Positions 16,165 to 25,375 of a stretch of DNA of 64,000 bases are shown one piece after another. Position numbers and translations under genes: made by a program. Below the pieces are notes generated by a model. It was not told the DNA's origin. It worked only from the letters and a program-made list of their open reading frames with translations, and did not search any database. Position 1 is the first letter of the stretch. Every line of letters begins with the position of its first letter. This DNA is from Clostridia bacterium (lineage in GTDB: Bacteria > Bacillota > Clostridia > Christensenellales > CAG-917): positions 64,110-128,109 of the forward strand of contig JAFTSA010000006.1 of NCBI GenBank assembly GCA_017461985.1, written 5' to 3'.

Positions 16165-17364
16165 ATGGACGTAGGAAAAACACTATCCAATTTGTGGGAC
16201 ACAAGCGGTTTTGCCAACTTTACTTGGCAAAACGCCGTTATGCTTGTCATAGCATGCGTGTTCCTTTATCTTGGAATCAAAAAGAAATTTGAACCCTTGC
16301 TTCTTGTGGGTATCGCATTTGGTATGCTTCTCACCAACTTGCCCATGATCAAAGACAGCAGTGACGTTTTGTATCATCCCGAAATGTGGACGGGAGAGAG
16401 CGCAGTGGCAAATGGAGTGGACTATTTGGACGTTCTTCAACACGGCGGACTCATCGACGTCCTTTATATCGGCGTCAAAACCGGCATATATCCTTGCCTT
16501 ATTTTCATCGGCGTTGGCGCAATGACCGACTTTGGTCCGTTGATCTCCAATCCCAAATCACTTCTTTTGGGTGCAGCCGCACAACTTGGCATCTACGTTG
16601 CATTTTTCCTTGCAATCGCACTTGGATTCACCGGCCCTCAAGCAGCATCCATCGGCATCATCGGTGGTGCAGACGGTCCTACCGCAATTTGGCTCACCAA
16701 GTCACTTGCTCCTGAAATCCTTGCACCCATCGCAGTTGCAGCATATTCATATATGGCGTTGATCCCCATCATTCAACCTCCTCTTATGAAAGCCTTGACA
16801 ACTTCGAAAGAAAGAAATATACTTATGAAGCCTACTCGTGAGGTCAGCAAGGCGGAAAAGATTTTGTTCCCCATCATCGTCACTCTTGCAACTTGCTTGA
16901 TTCTTCCTTCAGTTGCAGGTCTTCTCGGATGCCTTATGTTCGGCAACCTCTTGAAGGAATGTGGTGTCACAGGACGTCTTGCAGACACAGCACAAAACGC
17001 TCTTATGAACATCGTCACCTTGTTCCTTGGCATTTCAGTCGGCGCAACGGCAAAGGGCGAAAACTTCTTGCAAGTCCAAACACTTTACATCATCGCACTG
17101 GGTCTCTTTGCGTTTATGTTTGCAACAGTTGGCGGACTTCTTCTTGGCAAGCTTATGTGCAAAATCACAAAGGGCAAAATCAATCCTCTTATCGGCGCAG
17201 CAGGGGTTTCAGCCGTGCCTATGGCGGCTCGTGTGGTCAACAATACGGCGCGCAAATTCAACCCCAACAACTATCTTCTCATGCACGCAATGGGTCCCAA
17301 CGTGGCAGGTGTCATTGGCTCTGCAGTGGCGGCGGGATTCTTGATGGCAGTGTTTGGAGGCTAA
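16165..17364 (+). CDS. oadB: Na+-transporting decarboxylase beta subunit
   Basis: 399 residues, about nine to eleven membrane helices. Family marks are 'GVGAMTDFGPLISNP' with the Asp of the Na+ site, 'GIIGGADGPTAIW' and the C-terminal 'MGPNVAGVIGSAVAAG'. It decarboxylates carboxybiotin and pumps Na+ outward, which conserves energy during citrate or oxaloacetate fermentation. Start ATG 16165 is nine bases after the carrier stop with GAGGTAA upstream. Directly before birA; a strong hairpin lies between. Confidence 0.95.
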   Translation: MDVGKTLSNLWDTSGFANFTWQNAVMLVIACVFLYLGIKKKFEPLLLVGIAFGMLLTNLPMIKDSSDVLYHPEMWTGESAVANGVDYLDVLQHGGLIDVLYIGVKTGIYPCLIFIGVGAMTDFGPLISNPKSLLLGAAAQLGIYVAFFLAIALGFTGPQAASIGIIGGADGPTAIWLTKSLAPEILAPIAVAAYSYMALIPIIQPPLMKALTTSKERNILMKPTREVSKAEKILFPIIVTLATCLILPSVAGLLGCLMFGNLLKECGVTGRLADTAQNALMNIVTLFLGISVGATAKGENFLQVQTLYIIALGLFAFMFATVGGLLLGKLMCKITKGKINPLIGAAGVSAVPMAARVVNNTARKFNPNNYLLMHAMGPNVAGVIGSAVAAGFLMAVFGG

Positions 17365-17405
17365 CAAGTGCATTTACGACAATGTAAAGTATGGTCAATC
17401 AACGT

Positions 17406-17446
17406 AAAGCAAGGCACCTCGGTGCCTTGCTTTTACTTTTACTTTA
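17406..17446 (+). terminator. Hairpin between oadB and birA, overlapping the birA start
   Basis: AAAGCAAGGCACC paired perfectly (13 bp) with GGTGCCTTGCTTT around a two-base loop, then a T-rich tail. It looks like the oad operon terminator, but the proposed GTG start of birA (17422) is in its 3' arm. Confidence 0.75.
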
Positions 17447-18129
17447 CCTCGTCAACGAATTATCTTGCTAAAGTGCTCGTCAAGGAAAACAACCTGACTT
17501 CTCCCGTGGTCATCGCATCAAAAGAGCAGGGCGCAGGTCGTGGTAGATATGACCGCACCTTCCTGTCCCCCAAGGGCGGAGTGTATATGAGTTATATCAC
17601 TCCTGCAGAGGAAAACTTCTCAGTTTGGGCGCTTTATTCTGCCGTGGCAGTGAAAAGAGTGCTTGTCCGCCTTGGCGTAGATGAAAATAGACTTGCAATC
17701 AAATGGCCCAACGACGTCCTACTTGACGGCAAAAAGATTTGTGGCATACTGCCTGAAAGCGTGGTGAAAGGGGACAGATTCGTCATCATCGGGTTAGGCC
17801 TCAACGTCAACACCAAAATGGAAGACCTTGCTGAAGTAAAGGACGTAGCCACCTCTCTTTATTTCACCACAGGCAAAAAGACGTCCTTGATGAAAGCGAC
17901 AAAACTTCTCGTCAAGGAGCTTTACAACGTCTTTGAAGAGGACAAAACAGCAGTCCTCAATGAATATACCGCTTGCCTTGAAACCCTCGGCAAAATCGTC
18001 ACGAGAGGGGACGGCATCACAGGCAAAGCAATTTCCGTTGAAACTGACGGCGCTCTCGTCATCGAAAACCAAGAGGGCACTCACAATATAAATTGGGGGG
18101 AGGTGTGTTATGCAAAACTTTCAAAGTAA
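17422..18129 (+). CDS. birA: Biotin-protein ligase BirA (without DNA-binding domain)
   Basis: About 235 residues from GTG 17422; an upstream in-frame GTG at 17368 would translate through the terminator-like hairpin. The start at 17422 places 'CFYFYFTSSTNYLAK' where relatives have a first strand followed by (D)STN. Other motifs are 'QGAGRGRYDR' (biotinyl-AMP loop), 'LAIKWPNDVLLDGKK' (catalytic Lys and PND) and 'GLGLNVN'. There is no N-terminal helix-turn-helix, so it cannot act as repressor. It attaches biotin to the carrier encoded upstream. Its 3' end overlaps the EamA transporter gene by 20 bases. The ribosome site (AAGG at 17411) would be buried in the hairpin. Confidence 0.9.
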   Translation: MPCFYFYFTSSTNYLAKVLVKENNLTSPVVIASKEQGAGRGRYDRTFLSPKGGVYMSYITPAEENFSVWALYSAVAVKRVLVRLGVDENRLAIKWPNDVLLDGKKICGILPESVVKGDRFVIIGLGLNVNTKMEDLAEVKDVATSLYFTTGKKTSLMKATKLLVKELYNVFEEDKTAVLNEYTACLETLGKIVTRGDGITGKAISVETDGALVIENQEGTHNINWGEVCYAKLSK

Positions 18130-19048
18130 GAAAAGTGCATTTTCAGGCGTAATCATACTTCTCGCCACCGCTTTCGTGTGGGGCTTTGCCTTTGTCGCTC
18201 AACGTGAGGGCGTCAATCATATCGACAGCATTTCCCTCAGTGAGATGAGATACCTCATCGCCACAATCGTCCTTGGCGTGTCTGTGCTCCTTGCCGACTT
18301 CTACAAAAAGAGGAAAGGGGAGAAGGTTGTAGGCTTCAACCGTGACACTCTCATCGGCGGTATATTCTGTGGCGCAATCCTCTTTGTGTCCACCATAGTG
18401 CAACAAATTGGCATTGAAAGCACCACCTCAGGCAAGGCAGGTTTCATCACCGTACTCTACATCGTCATCGTGCCTATTCTTGGAGTCTTTGCAAGGAAGC
18501 GTACCTCTCTTGTCAACTGCTGTGCGGTTATGGTTGCAATCATGGGATTCGTGCTTATGTGCATCAATGACAGCTTCACTTTGGCACAGGGAGATGCTCT
18601 TGTATTTTGCAGTGCAATCACCTTTGGGTTCCACATCTTATTTGTTGACCTTTACTGCAAAAACAGTGACCCTATCAAATTCACTTTTATGCAGTTTGCC
18701 ACCTGCGCAGTCATCGGTTTCCCCTTTATGGCAGCCAACGGATTCCCCACCGTCCACGCCCTTTCAGAAAGCATAATTCCTCTCCTTTACGTAGGTGTGC
18801 TTTCAAGCGGTCTTGCCTACACTTTGCAAGTGGCAGGACAGAAGAGAGTGAAGGCCTCAGTGGCAACTCTCATTATGAGTCTTGAGTCAGCCATCGCCCT
18901 CTTTGGCGGAATAATAATCCTTGGCGAAGAGAGCACCGCAAAAGAACTTGCAGGATGTCTTCTTGTGTTTGTGGCAGTGTTTGTAGCACAACTTGAAGTC
19001 CCTCACGACTTCCTAAAGTTCCACAACAACAAGTATTTTGTGGAATAA
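18110..19048 (+). CDS. EamA-family (DMT) transporter
   Basis: 312 residues, ten membrane helices in two EamA repeats: 'LLATAFVWGFAFVAQREG' at helix 1 and 'SLESAIALFGGIIILGE' near the end. Family members export or import metabolites such as amino acids. GGGGAGG precedes the ATG, inside the end of birA. Follows birA in the same transcript; a possible role in biotin or amino acid transport is guesswork. Confidence 0.92.
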   Translation: MQNFQSKKSAFSGVIILLATAFVWGFAFVAQREGVNHIDSISLSEMRYLIATIVLGVSVLLADFYKKRKGEKVVGFNRDTLIGGIFCGAILFVSTIVQQIGIESTTSGKAGFITVLYIVIVPILGVFARKRTSLVNCCAVMVAIMGFVLMCINDSFTLAQGDALVFCSAITFGFHILFVDLYCKNSDPIKFTFMQFATCAVIGFPFMAANGFPTVHALSESIIPLLYVGVLSSGLAYTLQVAGQKRVKASVATLIMSLESAIALFGGIIILGEESTAKELAGCLLVFVAVFVAQLEVPHDFLKFHNNKYFVE

Positions 19049-19084
19049 GGCAAAAATCAGTTTTTAGAGGATAAAGAAATGAAA

Positions 19085-19118
19085 AACCGCGCTTTTCAAG
19101 GCGCGTTTTTATTTTTCA
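19085..19118 (+). terminator. Terminator after the EamA transporter
   Basis: CGCGC ... GCGCG short GC stem followed by T-rich tail. Confidence 0.7.
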
Positions 19119-19180
19119 AAAAGGGAAGTATTACAAAAAAATCCGTTTTTTAGAATAATCATCAAAAAGTGAAAAATCAA

Positions 19181-19207
19181 AAAAAGCACCATTTTCGGTG
19201 CTTTTTT
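19181..19207 (-). terminator. Terminator of the asd-dapA-dapB operon
   Basis: AAAAGCACC ... GGTGCTTTT stem with A/T runs on both sides, so it can work in both directions between the convergent operons. Confidence 0.85.
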
Positions 19208-19271
19208 CAGCATTTCAACCAAATTTGCGCTTTTGTTTGCTTTTGCCAGATTGACTGTCGAAAGAAACTTG

Positions 19272-20465
19272 TCAGCCAAGTCCGTAGTATTTTTTCAGTG
19301 CGCTTTCTGCTTCCACAAGTTTTGAGTGGTCTATGCAACAAGAGATTTTTGTTTCACTTGTTGTGATAGCATAGATGTTTGTGCCAAGGCCTTTAAGGAT
19401 TGACAGCACTTCAAGGGCAACACCACTTGTGTGTTCCATACCAGCACCTTCTGCGGTCAGCTTTGCAGTGCCCACAACCGAGGTGTGAGGGTGGTCGCCA
19501 ACAATCTTTTCCGCCACTGCAAGGTCACTGTCGCCGAGGGTGAAGGATACGGCAAGAGTGCCATCAAGGTTGATGTTTTGTGAAATCATATCAAGGTTGA
19601 CGTCGGCGTCCTTTATGCCACGGAGGATTGCAATGAAATGGTCCGCTTCAATTGAGGGGAAATAGAGCATTGACACATCCTTTTCTGAGGACACAGATGT
19701 GACTGCGTAGAAACTGCCCAGAATTGAATTCATATCGTAAAGGCCAGTTTGTTTTGTCAGGACAAAGTTGATTGCTCTAAGTGCGCCACGGACAAAGACT
19801 TCTTTGCTTTCTGCCTCGTGTGAAAGACGGACAAGTTCACCTGCTCCAAGGAACATAACGTCGTGTTTTCCAACAACAGTGCCACCACGGATTGCGTGGA
19901 TGCCGATTTCGTTTTTCTCTCTGCGCTTTGCACTTTCACGTCTGCCGTATACGTGGTCAAGTTCCTTTTCACGGACGCTGTTGATTGCATTTGCAAGGGT
20001 GAGGGCAGTGCCACTGGGTGCATCAAGTTTTTTGTTGTGGTGTGTTTCAACGATTTCCACGTCGTAGCCGTCACCGAGGAATTTCATTGCTTCCTTTGAA
20101 AGGTTGGCAAGGAGGTTGATGCCGAGGGACATATTTGCAGAGTGGAAAACAGCCACTTCTTTTGATGCATATCCAATGCGTTTCAGTTGTTCAGGGGTGT
20201 AGCCAGTTGTCGCCAACACCACTTTTGTGCCGGTCTTCACGGCGTAGTCAAGGATGCCGTCAAGGGAAGAGGGGGATGAGAAGTCAAGGATGACGTCCGC
20301 CTCCAGTGTGCAACCCTCAAAACTTTTGTACACAGGAAAAGGCAAATCTTCGGTGGGATATTGGTCCACGCCGAATACGATTTGATATTCCTTCGAGTCG
20401 ATGAGGGATTTATAAACTGTACGGCCCATTCTGCCGCCAGCACCTGACAATGCAATTCTTATCAT
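19272..20465 (-). CDS. dapB: Dihydrodipicolinate reductase fused to aspartokinase-type tandem ACT domains
   Basis: 397 residues, about 140 longer than usual DapB. Residues 1-250 are a complete enzyme: nucleotide motif GAGGRMGRTV (8-17), 'ETHHNKKLDAPSGTA' (140-154) with the catalytic His pair and Lys, 'AIRGGTVVGKHDVMF' (191-205), and the usual end 'GLYDMNSILG'. Residues ~257-397 are two ACT domains, the second ('VALEVLSILKGLGTNIYAI', 'TTSETKISCCID', 'ALKKYYGL') nearly like the C-terminus of lysine-sensitive aspartokinases. This suggests direct amino acid feedback on the NAD(P)H-dependent reduction step of lysine and diaminopimelate synthesis. Last gene of asd-dapA-dapB; the start overlaps the dapA stop by four bases. 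Confidence 0.95.
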   Translation of the reverse strand: MIRIALSGAGGRMGRTVYKSLIDSKEYQIVFGVDQYPTEDLPFPVYKSFEGCTLEADVILDFSSPSSLDGILDYAVKTGTKVVLATTGYTPEQLKRIGYASKEVAVFHSANMSLGINLLANLSKEAMKFLGDGYDVEIVETHHNKKLDAPSGTALTLANAINSVREKELDHVYGRRESAKRREKNEIGIHAIRGGTVVGKHDVMFLGAGELVRLSHEAESKEVFVRGALRAINFVLTKQTGLYDMNSILGSFYAVTSVSSEKDVSMLYFPSIEADHFIAILRGIKDADVNLDMISQNINLDGTLAVSFTLGDSDLAVAEKIVGDHPHTSVVGTAKLTAEGAGMEHTSGVALEVLSILKGLGTNIYAITTSETKISCCIDHSKLVEAESALKKYYGLG

Positions 20466-21328
20466 ACAAATTCCTTCAAAAGTGATTCAAGCACCTTTGC
20501 ATTTTCTTCTGTCATTTCTGTGAGGGGGAGGCGGAGTTTGCCATTGCAAAGGCCGAGGAGTTCAGCACCCTTCTTTGCGGGGATAGGATTGACTTCACAG
20601 AACAATGCCTTCACAAAGGGGAGCATATCAAGTTGCATCTTTGCGGCGCGCTTTGTATCTCCACCGAGGGCGCAGTTTGTCATTGTTGAAACGTAAGTGG
20701 GAGCAAGGTTGCTTGCCACGGATATTACGCCACTGCCACCCATAAGCATGACGGGGACGGTGAGGCCGTCGTCGCCACTGATGACATCTGCCTTGTCACC
20801 GACGAGGCGGATGCACTCTTCAATTTGTTCCATATTTCCGCTGGCTTCCTTGATGGCTACGATGTTGTCGATTTCAGCAATCTTTGCAAAAGTCTTGGGG
20901 AGCATATTGACACCAGTGCGACCGGGCACGTTGTATGCGATGATAGGAAGGGGAGTTGCCTTAGCCACTGCGGTGTAGTGTGCCACAAGACCGTCCCCTG
21001 TGCATTTGTTGTAATAAGGTGTGACAACAAGGAGACCGTCTGCACCGAGAGAGGTGTAGAGTTTTGCATTTTCAACTGCGTCAGCAGTGCAGTTTGCACC
21101 TGCGCCAACGATGATAGGCAGTTTGCCTTTCAGTTTTTTCACAACCGCTTCAACCACTGCCACTTTTTCTTCTTTGGTCATGGTTGCAGGTTCACCCGTT
21201 GTGCCAAGTATGACAAGGGCGTTTACGCCACCGTCCACTTGATAGTCAAGGATTTTGTCCAGTGCTTTGAAGTCAACACCGTTGTCGGTGAAGGGAGTGA
21301 TGAGAGCAGTTGCCGTGCCTTTGAACAT
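20462..21328 (-). CDS. dapA: 4-hydroxy-tetrahydrodipicolinate synthase
   Basis: 288 residues from ATG 21328, which directly follows the asd stop and has GGAGG upstream; a longer frame upstream is inside asd. TIM-barrel aldolase of the NAL family: 'GTATALITPF' start, 'ILGTTGEPATMT', 'VVTPYYNKCTGDG' with the catalytic Tyr, and 'IAIKEASGNMEQ' with the Schiff-base Lys. It condenses pyruvate with aspartate semialdehyde. Overlaps dapB by four bases. Confidence 0.97.
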   Translation of the reverse strand: MFKGTATALITPFTDNGVDFKALDKILDYQVDGGVNALVILGTTGEPATMTKEEKVAVVEAVVKKLKGKLPIIVGAGANCTADAVENAKLYTSLGADGLLVVTPYYNKCTGDGLVAHYTAVAKATPLPIIAYNVPGRTGVNMLPKTFAKIAEIDNIVAIKEASGNMEQIEECIRLVGDKADVISGDDGLTVPVMLMGGSGVISVASNLAPTYVSTMTNCALGGDTKRAAKMQLDMLPFVKALFCEVNPIPAKKGAELLGLCNGKLRLPLTEMTEENAKVLESLLKEFV

Positions 21329-21329
21329 A

Positions 21330-22340
21330 TTATGCCTCCAGTTGTTCTTTGATGAGAAGTTCCACAATTTGGACTGCGTTTGTTGCCGCGCCCTTGCGGA
21401 TATTGTCTGCCACAACCCACAGGTTGACGCCACTCTCTACGCTTTCGTCAATGCGGATTCTGCCCACAAATACTTCGTCGTGGTTTTCTGCGTAGATAGG
21501 CATAGGGTAGACATTGTTTTGGGGGTCGTCTTGGACCACGATACCCTTGAATGAAGAGAGAGCGTCAACAACGCCTTCTCTTGTGCAAGGGGTTTTGAAT
21601 TCAACGTTGATTGACTCGCTATGACCGTGGAATACGGGCACGCGGACTGTTGTTGCGGTGACACGGAGGGTGTCATCGTGGAAGATTTTTCTTGTTTCTT
21701 GGATCATCTTCCACTCCTCTTTTGTATAGCCGTTTTCAAGGAAAACGTCAATGTGAGGCAGCATATTGTATGCGATAGGATAGGGGAATTTTTTGGGTGC
21801 TTCGCCCTTGACTCCGTCCTTCAAATCGTTGTAGCCTGCAACACCTGCGCCACTGACTGCTTGATAGGTGGAGTAGACGATGCGCTTGATGCCGTACTTG
21901 TCGTAGAGAGGCTTCAATGCCACCATTGCTTGGATTGTTGAGCAGTTGGGGTTGGCGATTATACCCTTATTCCACTTGACGTCTTCGGGGTTGACTTCGG
22001 GGACTACGAGGGGCACGTCGGGGTGCATACGCCACTCAGATGAGTTGTCAACCACGGTTGCACCGATTTCGACAAACTTGGGTGCGTACTCCTTTGATAT
22101 TGCGCCACCGGCGGAAAAGAGGGCAAAGTCCACTTTTCCTTGAAGGGCTTTCACGTTTTCTTCGTTCAGTTCAATGACGGTGTGAGGTTTTCCAACAAAA
22201 TCCACCACGTTGCCTGCACTTCTTGATGAAGCAAAGAGATAATAGTTGTCCACGGGGAGGTTTCTTTCAGACAGGACTTCAAGGAATTTGCGTCCTACCA
22301 TACCCGTTGCGCCGACCACTGCCACGTTAAATCTTTTCAT
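21330..22340 (-). CDS. asd: Aspartate-semialdehyde dehydrogenase
   Basis: 336 residues: N-terminal 'VAVVGATGMVGRKFLEVL' NADP-binding motif, active-site Cys in 'IANPNCSTIQ' (~res 130), and 'VPVFHGHSESINVEF' with the substrate-binding residues. It makes aspartate semialdehyde, the branch point for lysine and threonine. First gene of the operon, with a clear promoter 30 bases upstream and AAGGAG before the ATG. No lysine riboswitch is visible in the 30-base leader. Confidence 0.97.
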   Translation of the reverse strand: MKRFNVAVVGATGMVGRKFLEVLSERNLPVDNYYLFASSRSAGNVVDFVGKPHTVIELNEENVKALQGKVDFALFSAGGAISKEYAPKFVEIGATVVDNSSEWRMHPDVPLVVPEVNPEDVKWNKGIIANPNCSTIQAMVALKPLYDKYGIKRIVYSTYQAVSGAGVAGYNDLKDGVKGEAPKKFPYPIAYNMLPHIDVFLENGYTKEEWKMIQETRKIFHDDTLRVTATTVRVPVFHGHSESINVEFKTPCTREGVVDALSSFKGIVVQDDPQNNVYPMPIYAENHDEVFVGRIRIDESVESGVNLWVVADNIRKGAATNAVQIVELLIKEQLEA

Positions 22341-22369
22341 AAAGTTTTCACGTCTCCTTATATAGAAAA

Positions 22370-22398
22370 AATATACTCGTCAACCTGAAAAAAGTCAA
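22370..22398 (-). promoter_or_regulatory. Promoter of asd-dapA-dapB
   Basis: On the minus strand: TTGACT, 17 bases, TATATT. The leader is short (~25-30 bases), so control by an RNA switch is unlikely. Confidence 0.75.
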
Positions 22399-22477
22399 TT
22401 TTTTGGTGTCAAGTTGTTCAATATATTTTTTTAATCTAATTTATTTTATTATTAAAGGGATAATTTTGTGTTTTTGT

Positions 22478-22506
22478 TTGATATTTCACTGAACTTAGTG
22501 TAAAAT
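22478..22506 (+). promoter_or_regulatory. Promoter of the membrane/TPR/acidic-protein operon
   Basis: TTGATA, 17 bases, TAAAAT, followed by AGGAG and ATG 22533. Confidence 0.75.
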
Positions 22507-22532
22507 GCTTTTAACTGAACATAGGAGTCATT

Positions 22533-23639
22533 ATGGCAACTCAAAACAAATTTAACGCAAAACAAAGAGAACACAAGTTTTTCCTTGAAAGCTGGTACAC
22601 CGATGCAGACATCGTTGTCGAACCTGCTGAAAAGGCAAAAGTGGTTGTGGCAGGCATGGTGGAAGCCAAGCCCGAAAAGAAGGAATATCCCGACGCATAT
22701 TTCAAAAGAGCATTTGCCGTGTTCAAAGGTGAATTTGGCACAATGTTCAAGACAACCTTTTGGTTTATCATTGCATCACTGCTTTTCATCGTAGGTCTTG
22801 TCCTTGGCAGAACTCTTATTGAAAAGCACCTCCTTGGTGGCACCTACAACTTTATGGCAGGCATCGGCGTTGGCTATCCCGGCGGCGGTGACAGCATTGA
22901 CCAAAGTGTCAGTCTGCTTTACGGCACGGTGTTCCAATACGTCCTCTTCATCCTTGCAGGAGCAATGATCATCGCATCACCCTTCCTGTCAGGTCTGTTC
23001 TACGCAGCAAAGAGAGCATATTATCAAGACACCTACAAGCAATTCATCAACACATATTCTGTCGGTTTCAAAAAGCATTGGTGGAAATATCTCATCCTTG
23101 GCACAATCATCACCGCAGTTTTGCTTGGTGAGTCAAGTGCAGTTGTTCAACTTTTGTCATTGAAACAACTGGGTCTTGAAACCGCAGGACACTACGCAGC
23201 AGCAATTCTCCCTGCAATTGTAGGTTTTCCCATCGTCATGGTGTGCCTTGCAATGATGGGTCTCACCGTCACACATCAATTGACCTTTAAGCAAACCTTC
23301 AAAAATGCAGTGGTTGTCATCGCAAACAACCTGTTCTTTGTGCCTGTGACCGCAGCAGTGTCCCTTGTGCCCATCGTCGGTTTTGCAATGGGAACAATGC
23401 CCGCAATCATCACCTATCTTGTCATGGCAGCAGCCGGATTTAGCCTTATCGCTCTTGGCTGGGTGGCAATGGCAGACAGAGGTATGATCAAGTGCAAGTC
23501 ACTGAAAAAATACTATTCAAAGAAACACCTTGCCGAAGTGAGAAAGGCAGCAAAGGCAAATACAGAATACAACGCACCTGCCAAAAAGCCCCAAGCAAAG
23601 CAAGCATATCAAAATCCTAAAAAGAAAAAGAAGAAATAA
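22533..23639 (+). CDS. Polytopic membrane protein with lysine-rich tail
   Basis: 368 residues. A cytoplasmic N-terminal region of ~70 charged residues is followed by about six membrane helices (first at ~res 73-95, last at ~res 288-312). The C-terminal 45 residues are very basic and end in a run of lysines, likely cytoplasmic and perhaps ribosome- or membrane-phospholipid-facing. The repeated pattern resembles DUF624-like or glycerophosphodiester-type membrane domains, but no family is certain. It overlaps the next gene by one base (TAATG), forming a tight operon with a TPR protein and an acidic protein. Confidence 0.85.
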   Translation: MATQNKFNAKQREHKFFLESWYTDADIVVEPAEKAKVVVAGMVEAKPEKKEYPDAYFKRAFAVFKGEFGTMFKTTFWFIIASLLFIVGLVLGRTLIEKHLLGGTYNFMAGIGVGYPGGGDSIDQSVSLLYGTVFQYVLFILAGAMIIASPFLSGLFYAAKRAYYQDTYKQFINTYSVGFKKHWWKYLILGTIITAVLLGESSAVVQLLSLKQLGLETAGHYAAAILPAIVGFPIVMVCLAMMGLTVTHQLTFKQTFKNAVVVIANNLFFVPVTAAVSLVPIVGFAMGTMPAIITYLVMAAAGFSLIALGWVAMADRGMIKCKSLKKYYSKKHLAEVRKAAKANTEYNAPAKKPQAKQAYQNPKKKKKK

Positions 23640-25375
23640 TGGCAAACATCGTCAAAATGCAGCTTTCCAAGGACGAACTTTTGTCACTTGCGGAAAGAAA
23701 ACTTTTGAGCGGTGATACGGAAGGCGCAATAAACTATCTTAATAAAGCCCTTGCCGAAGACGATTCTTTTGTAGAAGCGCAAGTTAAACTTGCCTCAATT
23801 TACGCCACACTTGGCGCACATCAAATTTCAAACGCGGTCTATTATCGTGCTTTGGTGTCAAATCCTACACCCGAGCAGGAAGACCGCATTTTTTATAGCC
23901 TCGCCCAAAATTTCCTTGAACTTGGTCAACTTGAAGTGGTGGCATATTATATGCGCTATTTCGGTGACGATTTTGATGTTTCTGTTCTTGAAAACCCCGA
24001 GGACAACAAAACGCAAAACCCCTTCCATTTGGTGTCAAAGACCGCCGAGGAATACTATGAATCCTTGATTGAAAGAGCCTACGCTCTAATTCAAGAAAGA
24101 GATTTTGACGGGGCAGTGGCCCTTGCTGAAAAGGTGGACAAGTCAAGCAAGCACGTTGACGCCGCCAATCATATCATCCTTGTCAGTTATATGATGAAAA
24201 ACGACGTGGATAGAGTGATTTACGAGGCAAGACAAATGCTTGAAAAGCACGAAAGCCTAGGGGTCAGAAGCACTCTTGCCACCGCACTTATGCTTGAAGA
24301 CAGGCAGACGGAGGCCGCAGAAGTGGTTGAGGAAATCTTGAAACAAGACTACAACCGTCTTGAAGAAATCCTCATCATTTTGCCCCTTCTCATAAACCTG
24401 AATATGCACTCCCACGTCATCGTCTACACAAAAAAGGCGTTGAAAGTGATGCCATATCAACCCAACGGACTTATATGGCTATCCCAAGCCCTCTACAACG
24501 TGGGACAAAAGGACGAGGCAATCCGTGTTATGAACACGGTGAAAAATATATACGGAGAGTACGCCCCCAGTGACTATTTCCTTGATCTATACGCCTCAAA
24601 CCCCGATGAAACCGACTATTCAATGACAATGCCTCAACTGAAAGTCCCTCACACCGAAAGGTTCAGACGCTACAAGGTCCTTGAAGAGTATGCAAGGCTG
24701 TCTAACACGGATTTTGACAACGCCCTTGACCACAACGAGGATTTGACAAGGCTTATCCGCTGGGCGTTTATTGACGGCAATGAAAAGGTGATAGCCCTTC
24801 TTCTTGACCGCTTGTCCTACTCGTCTTCGCAATGGGTTGAAGATTTTTACAGGGAAGTGCTCATAAAGCCGGGGCTCAGTTTTGACACTATGTCTGCCGT
24901 CCTTGCCTACCTTCTTGACGGAGGGCACCACCTTGACTTCAGCGTGGTGACACAGGACAGATTCAAGGACGTATCCTTGACCTTGCCCGAAGCCTACTAC
25001 GAAATGCCAAAAGTATTAAAAGAAGCGGTTGGATACTCGATTTGTGACATAATCTTCACCGATGAAGATCCCACGACTTACCTACACAGACTGCGCTCGG
25101 CAGTGGACGGATTTGTCCGTTTGGGCATAGATGGTCGCCCTTTGTATCTCACCAAAAAAGCGGAAAAAGTCACAAGACTCCGCTCACCACAAACCCTTGC
25201 AGGTGTGCTTATCGCCTACGTGTATTATGACGAAGAGGATTCAAAGATGGACAGCATAGTCCGCTACAACCTCAACGAGCGCACCTTTGACAAATACTAC
25301 AAAATTGTTTTTGGAGATGACGACGATGAAATCTATACAAGAAAAAGAAAAGATGCTCAATATCCTTTTGGATGA
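23639..25375 (+). CDS. TPR-repeat protein
   Basis: 578 residues, cytoplasmic, alpha-helical throughout. The first ~110 residues have clear tetratricopeptide repeats ('AINYLNKALAEDDSFVEAQVKLASIYATLG'-like spacing of A and L positions), with more repeats at residues ~145-300 ('ALKVMPYQPNGLIWLSQALYNVG'-like). The C-terminal half has no recognised domain. TPRs mediate protein contacts, so with the membrane protein upstream and acidic protein downstream it may organise a membrane complex. The last 50 bases overlap the next gene. Confidence 0.88.
   Translation: MANIVKMQLSKDELLSLAERKLLSGDTEGAINYLNKALAEDDSFVEAQVKLASIYATLGAHQISNAVYYRALVSNPTPEQEDRIFYSLAQNFLELGQLEVVAYYMRYFGDDFDVSVLENPEDNKTQNPFHLVSKTAEEYYESLIERAYALIQERDFDGAVALAEKVDKSSKHVDAANHIILVSYMMKNDVDRVIYEARQMLEKHESLGVRSTLATALMLEDRQTEAAEVVEEILKQDYNRLEEILIILPLLINLNMHSHVIVYTKKALKVMPYQPNGLIWLSQALYNVGQKDEAIRVMNTVKNIYGEYAPSDYFLDLYASNPDETDYSMTMPQLKVPHTERFRRYKVLEEYARLSNTDFDNALDHNEDLTRLIRWAFIDGNEKVIALLLDRLSYSSSQWVEDFYREVLIKPGLSFDTMSAVLAYLLDGGHHLDFSVVTQDRFKDVSLTLPEAYYEMPKVLKEAVGYSICDIIFTDEDPTTYLHRLRSAVDGFVRLGIDGRPLYLTKKAEKVTRLRSPQTLAGVLIAYVYYDEEDSKMDSIVRYNLNERTFDKYYKIVFGDDDDEIYTRKRKDAQYPFG

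Noticed and set aside
22341-22370. Lysine riboswitch before asd-dapA-dapB
   Set aside because: The leader after the mapped-by-eye promoter is only about 25-30 bases and has none of the L-box elements.
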